From contig OZ024929.1 in assembly GCA_964017235.1 (NCBI GenBank), positions 25,975,464-26,039,463 on the forward strand: a stretch of DNA of 64,000 bases, given 5' to 3'. The translations under genes and the position numbers were made by a program. The DNA comes from Sabellastarte sp. h YS-2021 (taxonomy: Eukaryota > Annelida > Polychaeta > Sabellida > Sabellidae). Position 1 is the stretch's first letter. Every line of letters starts with the position of its first letter. Shown piece by piece: positions 35,601 to 44,600 of this stretch. Below the pieces are notes generated by a model, which was not told the DNA's origin, made no database searches, and was given only the letters and a program-made list of their open reading frames with translations.

Positions 35601-38600
35601 CTGTAGCCATGTGCCACAAAAAAACCAGTCATGGACACAATGAGTAAGCAATCAGTTACTGTTAAAAGGTCCACTAGCTCCAGATGTTCACGTCTTTAAC
35701 ACTCATCACTTTAATAAACAAATTAAAGTTTTGTATATACAGTGGAATTCCTAACATACCAGAAATGTAAGATTATGTCTCAAGAATAGAATGTTCATCC
35801 AAAAAAACAGGAGGGTTGTATTCAGTGTAAAACGTAACGGCAGTACAAATTTAGAAGTGGAAATGACGTCATAAAATATGTAGATAATAGAAGTTAGATT
35901 GTAATTATAAACTTTGTGTATATTTTTGTTAGGCTCGTGAGTATGGCTTCTCGAGTTTCCCCGGTTACCACACAGTGATTGATAACTTTGAGTACATGAA
36001 GATGTTCATTGACCCGGACTTCCAGGCACACAGAGGTATTGCTCAGCTGAGTGGGGAGCTAGTGCTACAGCTGTCTACACACACTAAGTTACCATTCAGA
36101 CCCCACAGACTGGCACTTTTACTACAGAATGCATATGACCAGCTAGGTCCCGCACTCAATGATATACCAACTGGAGATGGTATGTTAGGTAAGCATATGT
36201 TTACATTATATAGAGATGCATTTCCAAACCACAATCTAGTGCTAATACTGCAGATAGCATGCATCAACTGGGTGTTCTAATGAATGATGTACTGACTGGA
36301 GATAGTATGTTAGGTAATATAGATGTAGATTCACATTATACAGAGTTACAGTCTGAAATCCACAGTGTGGTGCTAGTAATACAGAATACATACAGTCAGC
36401 TTTGTCTCTCTCTGAATGATCTACCAGCTGGAGAGAGTGTGGTAGATAAGGACACATTCACATTATACACACCAAGAAAAGTATGATAGGTAATAGACAA
36501 TATCTGATAGTTGAAATTGCTCTCCTAGTTGCAAATGCTCTTGTTAGCAATCGGTTGGAGTTCTGCAATTCCTTTTTAAAAGTCTGACCAGTTTCAACAA
36601 ATTCAGATTACAATGAATCAAAAAAAAGACTCTTGCATGTATTGTCGAGGACTATAGTAAGGACAGTCAGCCTATTCCTCCTAAAAAGTCTCCACTGGGT
36701 ATGTTTAAAATGGCCACTTTTATTACGCTACAATAGCTTACCATGTGGGACTTAATGCTGTTCTCGGGTTGCCACACCCGGGGCCAACATCTTAGAAAAA
36801 AAGACAGTTCTTGTTAGCCACCGGATACACTGCTAGTTGTCGTCACGTGAAAACCTCTGACCTCTCGCCCTACTTTCTCGTTGGCCACGTGAATTAGCAA
36901 TGCTTTATTTTGCAAGGAATATTATTTCATTTTTACCAGGATATTCTAGTCGTTAGATATGGAAACTACACCAGTTTCTTTATTTTATTACATAGAATCA
37001 TAATTCGATGTCTTTTCATAGTTCAGATAAGTATCTTTACTATATTTTACAACTGAAGTCCACTTCCGGGTTCACGTTGTAAAGCAATGGCGACTCGTTT
37101 ATGTGGTTTCTAATACAGGATATATATATATGCCTGTCAGTAAAATAAAATAAAACAAAATATTTAAGCCCTATCTGCTTCATTATTGGACCCCTTTTAG
37201 GGTTTAAAAGTGTATAAATGTAACACAAACGAGTCCTGGCCGAGTAAAATCTCCGGAAACAACTTCCGTTTTATTGTCGAGACAGCAATTTCTTGTAATG
37301 CACGTCTCGCGTTGGTAGTTTTTTTACAGGAATATATGCCTGTTGAAATCAAATTAAATAAATTTTGCAAGGGTTTACCCCCGTTCTTTTACTCTATTGG
37401 TCCATTTTAAGGGTTAAAATATGATATAAAGCACGATTCTAACTGGGGGAATCCTCGGGGAAACCCCTGTGATGACGTCACGTCTAGACCGCATGTGCTG
37501 AGAGACGCGGGTTTCTTACAGTACGTTTATAAATATAAATAAAATAAAATAATATATTTTATCCCTTCTTCCCTGTATTATTGACCATTTATAAGGTTAA
37601 TACTTAAATAAACAGGAATAGAATTCTTCATTAATCGTCTAGACATTACGTGTCTCTTTAGGCTATAAGGTAACCTTGGTTACCCATTATTTTAATTATA
37701 TTTTAATTCATCCAGTTTTAAATTATAATTACTTGTTTTTTAGATTCTATGTTATTTAATAAAATTCTGTGTAATTTCTGCTTTCATTATCTCACAACTA
37801 GCCCTACCTGCAGTGAGGCGGGTGGGGCAGGTGACCTTGTGTCACAGTTGATTTACTTATGTAAATCTAGTTGTGTAGTTCCTTCAAAGAAGGAAAGGCA
37901 AAGCTTCCTTGGAAGCTTACCTTAAGGAAAGCTTTCATAGAAATTATAATATCTAACTTCTTTCTCCAGGGTGGATCAGATCCCTGCTTAAATTCAGATA
38001 AGATCTTAGTTCATCTGAGATTTTTAATGCATCCGAGAATCGGATGCAGTATTCTCAACTTCTATTCAACCCAGTATGATTTGATACTCGGTTTTCATTG
38101 CATCTCTCGGATCATCTGAAATCTAATGCTTGGTGGATTGTATGTAGATCTGATCCTCGGATGATCGGATCATCTACTCTGATGTTTGGATGTTGATTCC
38201 AGATCAGAACACTAACAATCCTCACACACACACAAAAAAAAAAAAATAAAATAAAATAAATAAATAAATAATAAATAAATAAATAAATAAAACTTGGACT
38301 AATAGTTCACCAGCCTGGCAGTAAATATCACCTATTGGAGGCTTGGGTCCAAGTTCAAAAAGTCCAAGTCCTCAAGCCCAAGAGGCCTTCTAAACAAGGT
38401 CCTTCATTCAGTCCTGGCTCTGTATTTTAGGGAAGTAGGTTGCCTGACTTCACCCTAACCAATTTTTGAGGACATTGAAACTTAGGCAGTTTTTGAACCT
38501 CCCTGCCCCCAGGGAATTTATGCCTAGATCCTCCACAGTCTGGACTCTGAATGATTTACTAGGCCAACAGGAACTTGGGCCGTTTAATTTCCCTTAAAAT

Positions 38601-41600
38601 GGAACAAGTTTTCAAATTTGTATCTCCTTAGGGGCCTCCTTGGGTAAGCCCCTCCTCCCCTTCTGGTCAGCAAGAGTTGAGCTTCAGGCTGCTCTTCACT
38701 AGGTTTTTTTCTGAATACAACCTGGTTATATATATATGTTAAGACAGTAGCAAGGCTACTACCAGACAGGTCAAACTCAATTCCATGGTGCATATAAGTA
38801 GTCAGAAGGGGTATGGTGAATTCAGGTGAGATACTGGATCTTTAGATCTTAAAGTTCCCCATTCACAACTACTTTAGGAGGGACAGGAGTCCCTCATCAA
38901 GGTACCTGTAATAACACTTAGGGTTTAGGCCCTATTAATCAACCCTTTCCAATTCCCCACATCTAGAGGCTCCTACAGGAACCACCCCAATGGGGATCAT
39001 TCCATCCCTAGCAGTATCCATCGTTTTCCCCAGGTAGGGGGAAATCGAGTAGCCGAGGCTCCAAGGTCTTTTGACCCACTCCAGGGGACGAGGGCATAAA
39101 AACCCTTCCCCCCAATGACTCCTCCAGCCTCACTCAGTCCACCAGTAGGAGTTCTCCTCCGTTCTTTCAGATTAGACTGGCAAACAAATCCTGTCATTCT
39201 TTTTAATCCAAGTCCAGTCAGACTCCTGACCCGGTCAGAATACAAGGCCCTTCAAAGACCAAGTCCTGGCCTCTGTATCCAGTCTCTTCTGTCAAAGAAC
39301 GCAATAGAAAGGGTGGAAAATAGTGATCTCAACGGGTATCCGGATATCCGGGTACCCGAACCCTGAATATTTACCCGAATCTGAAATCACATACCCGAGT
39401 ACCCGAAACTACTGTTAATATCGCCCACTTTAGCTGACGACTACAGACATATCTCGACTTCATAAATTCATTTAAAAATGAAGATATTTAGTTAAAATAC
39501 ACAAGAGTAATGTTTCCTCACCCTTATACACCACTTATAGTATTTTATTTGTCTTTTATTTTGGTTGTTTATGCATTGTCAAATGCCGATACCCTTTGAA
39601 AATCGTCAGTATATTAAGACAGTTATGTAATTCCGAGTACATGAAATATTCCCGAAATATTGTGTATATTGCCTATATAATGATATGCACACATTAAATA
39701 AATAAAAGTACAATATTTTTAAACAGTAGTTCATAATTTAGCACCAATAAAGTCCACATACCTGTCTGAAAAAAAAATAAAGTTTCAATTCCGAAACTAC
39801 ATTCAAGCAACAGTTAATGCTTTACTAACAGGTCATGTGACTCCAATTTTACGGACACTGCAGTAAACAACCGTATTTTGAATGTACAGAAATCTTTTCT
39901 TTGTTAACATTTCTTCTGTGTCGTAGTGTTTTGAATGCAAAAAAGGTGGCCGACGAGATATAAAGCAAATGGTTGGATCCCATTATTTCTGTAGGTTTTA
40001 AGTTTGTAAATTTTTGTAGAATTACATATTATCGCCCATCGGCGCGAGTACCCGGGTACCCGCCCGCTGAAATCCATACCTACCCGGTCCCACCAAAAAG
40101 GGTATTTTGAGAACACTAGTGGAAAATGTAAAATCTCTCGGGTTTTACAGTCGCCTGTTCCTAGTACCAAGCCTCACCTAAGGTGGAGGCCAGTCATAGA
40201 CCTAAACAGGCTCAACACTTTTCTACACGTAGAAAAGTTCAAAATGGAAACTCCAGAGTTCATCAGGACCTCCCTGATTCCAGGGGAGTTGGTATCGTCG
40301 ATAGATCTATCGGACACTTACCTACACATCCCCATCCATCCAAACTCAAGGAAATACCTAAGGTTTTGCTACAAGTCACAGGTGTTCCAATTCACCTCCC
40401 TCCCATTCGGACTAGCCACAGCCCCCCAGGTCTTTACAATGATCGTAAAGGAAGTGAAACTAATGGCCCTCTCAAGAGGACTCAGAATTCACCAATACCT
40501 GGACGACTGGCTGATCAGGTCCCAGTCTCAGGAGGAAGCCCAAGTGAACACATAGGCAGTGGTAGACCTAACTCAGTCCTTGGGGTGGATAATAAATCAG
40601 GAAGAATCAGAACTGAAACCTACTCAGGTGTTTTTCGTTCATGGGCTACGAATACCACCTAGATTCAGCCCTTGTAAAACCCACTCAAGAGAGATGGCTT
40701 AAACTTCAGGATTTGATCCTACTACTCAAGTCAAAACGTGTTTTGACTGCAAGATGTTTGATGTCTCTAATTGGGTTGCTAGCCTCAACGGAGAAAATGG
40801 TCCCGGAGGGACGCCTTCACAGGAGGCCCATTCATTTTCATCTCAAGGAGCACTGGAGATATCCTCAGTTGCTGGACAACCTCCTTCCTTGGACAGAAGC
40901 CATTGCAGCCCACCTAGATTGGTGGCAAAATCCCTCAAACGTGATGAAAGGTGCAGACCTTCATCCCAAACACCACAGTATCCAACTCTTTACCGACGCC
41001 ACACACGAAGGTTGGGGCGCTCACTTAGACCAAAAATTCCACAAAGGGTCTGTGGTCAGATCGGGAAAAAAGGCTACACATATATGTCCTAGAATTGAAG
41101 GCGGTCTCCCTGGCCCTTCGAGACTTCAAGGACCAGTGCCAGAATCAAACAGTGTTAGTTGCGATGTACAACTCAACAGTGGTAGCCTACATCAACAACA
41201 AGGAGGAACACACTCAGCAGAGATGTGCGCTCTCCTGTGGAAGATCACGACCTGAGGCCATCACTACCTCATAACATTGAAAGCCAGGCACGTTCTAGAG
41301 TGCCTGAATGTGATGGCCGACCTACTGTCCAGGTCCAACCAAGTGCAGTCAACAGAATGGTCTCTTCACCCACAGGTGTTCAAACAGATCTGCCAGAAGT
41401 GGTTCACACCTCATGTAGACTTATTTGCCACTCACCTGAACCACAAGCTCCCACTGTACGTGTCTCCTATCCCAGACCCAAGTGCCTGGGACATAGATGC
41501 TCTAAACATAAACTGGACCAACCTCACGGCCTAGGCGTACCTTCCTACGGCTCCTTCACAAGGTGATCCAAAAGATCAGGCAATGTTATTGTCTGATCAT

Positions 41601-44600
41601 CGTAATAGCCCCAGGCTGGCCAGGGATGCCCTGGTTTTGGGACCTAGTGCAGCTCTCAACAGAGATCCCACTACAACTCCCAGTGTCAACGACCCTACTC
41701 AAACAGTCCCACAACTATGTGTTCCACAACAATCCACAACAGCTGAACCTCCACGCCTGGTGTCTAGGAGCGGACAACTCCAAGAACAAGACTTCTCTGT
41801 GGAGGTGGCAGAGAGAATTGCTGCCCCTCAGCGGTCATCAACAAGGACCATCTACAGGTCAAAGTGGGCCCTATTTGAAAAATGGTGCAGAGAAAATTCG
41901 GTGGATTTCTCCACTCCATCTGTGAAACAAATCTCAGATTTTTTCATGTACCTGTACCAAGACTTAAACAGGCGCCCCTCGACCATTGATGGTTACAGGA
42001 CTGCAATCGTTGACACTTTGGGCCCAACGGCCCAACACATTGCACACAATGCAGACCTTCATAGGTTACTCTCCAGTTTTCACAGGGATCGTCCTAAGAG
42101 TTCCAGAAATTTACCCAAGTGGAACCTTTCTGTTGTCCTTAACGAGCTCACTAAAGCACCATTGAGCCCATGAAAGACACAGACCTCAAACATCTTACTC
42201 TAAAACTGCTTTCTTGCTAGCTTTGGCCTCCGGCAATCGCCACAGCGAAATCCATGCCTGGGTCGCAAACAAGTATCTAATCTAGGCCAATGGGAAAAGG
42301 TTGCCTTGTTCCCTTCTGATTTCATAGCCAAAAACCAACTAGCAAGAGAAGGTTCTCAAAGTGTATCTCCGGTGACTATTCCTGCTTTGACTACCATTGT
42401 AGATAGACAATTTAAGGAAGACAGGACCCTGTGTCCCGTGCGGGCCCTGAGGTTTTATTTGGACCGAACAAAGAACTGAGAGGGTCTCGTTCTCTCCTTT
42501 TCATCTCCTTTACGAAAGGACATACCTCAGACATCAGACCCCCTACTCTCTCTTCATGGTTGAAACAAACCATCCTACTTTGTTACAAACAAGCAGATCA
42601 ACAAGCCTTGGACTTGATCCAAGTCAAAGCGCATGACATCCGGGCCTTCGCGGCCTCTAAGGCCTTTTACGGTGGGGTATCGGTGGACCAAATCATGCAA
42701 GCCTGTCACTGGAAAGCTCACAACACATTTACAAATTTTTACCTAAAAGACCTTACTTGGTCGGACACCGACAACAATATGTATCTGGGACCCGTAGTGG
42801 CGGCACAACAAGTCCTAGATCCTTCCCCTCAGACCAGTTGTCCTCGGAAAGAAAAAAAGGGGGGGGGGGGGCACATCCGCTACAACCAAGTCTTCAGGAG
42901 TCTCTCCCAGGATCTAGGTATTCCTTTACCTTCAAGATGTTACGGGTAAGGTCATTTTTGTTTTTCAGTTATCAAGTAACTTCTATTAAGGACTTATTTA
43001 GTTGTCATTAATCTCATATTCAGGTTGTAAAAAATTTATGAGATGTCCAACCATGGGTTGGTCAGTCACTAGTGAAGGGCCCTCAGGGACCCTTAGACCT
43101 CGAAGTGAGCACTGCTGCACTTCCGTCCTACAATCAAACATCTAGACAGTTTCAGCACTGTCTCTCATTTTATTTAGGTTTTTGGCTCATTACAGGCCCG
43201 GTCTTCGGGATCGGGGCACTGTAAATGGGACTCAGACTGGTATTTCTGGCACTATTCTATACATATTAATTCAAAATCTTAGAAAAAATGACATACATTC
43301 CAGTCTCAGCTGTAATCCCGCCACCGGGCGGTTGAATTCAGCATTAAGTCCCACATAGTAAGCTATTGTAGCGTAATAAAATTGTAAATTTTAATTACTT
43401 AAATGTAGCTTTTATAAGCTACAAGCTTACCATGTGGGACTTAAAAGAGTCCCACCCTGTTTACAGCTGAGGGGTAGGTTTTAGAAAATTTCAACGAGAA
43501 AGTAGGGCGAGAGGTCAGAGGTTATTTTTTACGTGACGACAACTAGCAGTGTATCCGGTGGCTAACAAGAACTGTCTTGTTTTCTAAGACGTTGGCCCCG
43601 GGTGTGGCAACCCGAGAACAGCATTAAGTCCCACATGGTAAGCTACATTTAAGTAATTAAAATTTACAAATTTGCCTACAAGTTTCATAGCTGTGGTCAT
43701 CCTAGCTACTTCAGACCATTTTTGATCCCCTGTATCAGCAAATACAACACAAGATGAGGAAAACCACATAGAAGGTTCCTGGAGGTTCCTCACTTTAGTC
43801 CCTCCTTGCACAAATCAGAGACAGTTTGGTCATAGTTTTGCTTTGATACTCCTACAATTTGGAATGAATTAACTGATGATGTTTGGTTTGTTCTATGCCT
43901 TTCACCTCCTTCGGGTAGCAACTCAGTAGATCATATTTGTTCTCCAGTCTCTTGTTCATCAGATGTCTCTGTGCTAACAACCATTGCTATGCCTATGGAC
44001 TGAGGAATTATGCATTACTGTGTATACCGTAATTTTCCAAAATATGGCCCGGGCGTTAATTATTTTCAAGTGGTTATCAGATCAGGCGTTAAATTGAACC
44101 AGGCGTTCTTTTGAAGTATAAAAACAGTGTCATAAATTGTAAACAGTGTGCTTGGTACCCAGGCGTTAATTTGAACCAGGCGTTTATTTGAACCTGGGCA
44201 TTATTTTGGAAATTTACGGTAATTGTATTGCCTTAGAGTCTGCTTAAATGCAAAGATTCAGTACTATAAATGTCCATTATAGAATAAAGTAGAGTAGAAT
44301 AGGTTAGAATGAAATGTTATTTATCTACTTTTTAGTTGTCATTGTTACAGTCCTATTTTGACCTATTTTTATTATTTATTTTTCAGAACCACTGAGATAT
44401 GCAGTTGGGAACTTTACTTTCATTGTTAGGAATTTCATGGATAAATTTGAATATCTCAATATGTCGGAGTAAGTATTACCTATTTAAGCATCTGACAACT
44501 TATGTTTGTTTGCATTCGGGGGAAAATTTACATGGAAGGGGTCGCCGGCTCCAGCATTTTGTATTGACTATAGCTCAGCTGCCACTCCGGATTCTCTTCA

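Larger units (their letters stand above)
36717..43670 (+). mobile_element. DIRS-type retrotransposon copy 2, decayed, divergent subfamily
   Basis: Left end TTTTATTACGCTACAATAGC. Inverted terminal repeats at about 36728-36880 and 43492-43640. Internal complementary region at about 43350-43440. It carries RT-RNase H and tyrosine recombinase remnants with stops and frameshifts. ORF1 is not recognisable. It sits in the sense orientation in the intron between exons k and l, and is interrupted by a hAT-like MITE at 39321-40118. Its proteins are clearly diverged from those of copy 1. Confidence 0.9.
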
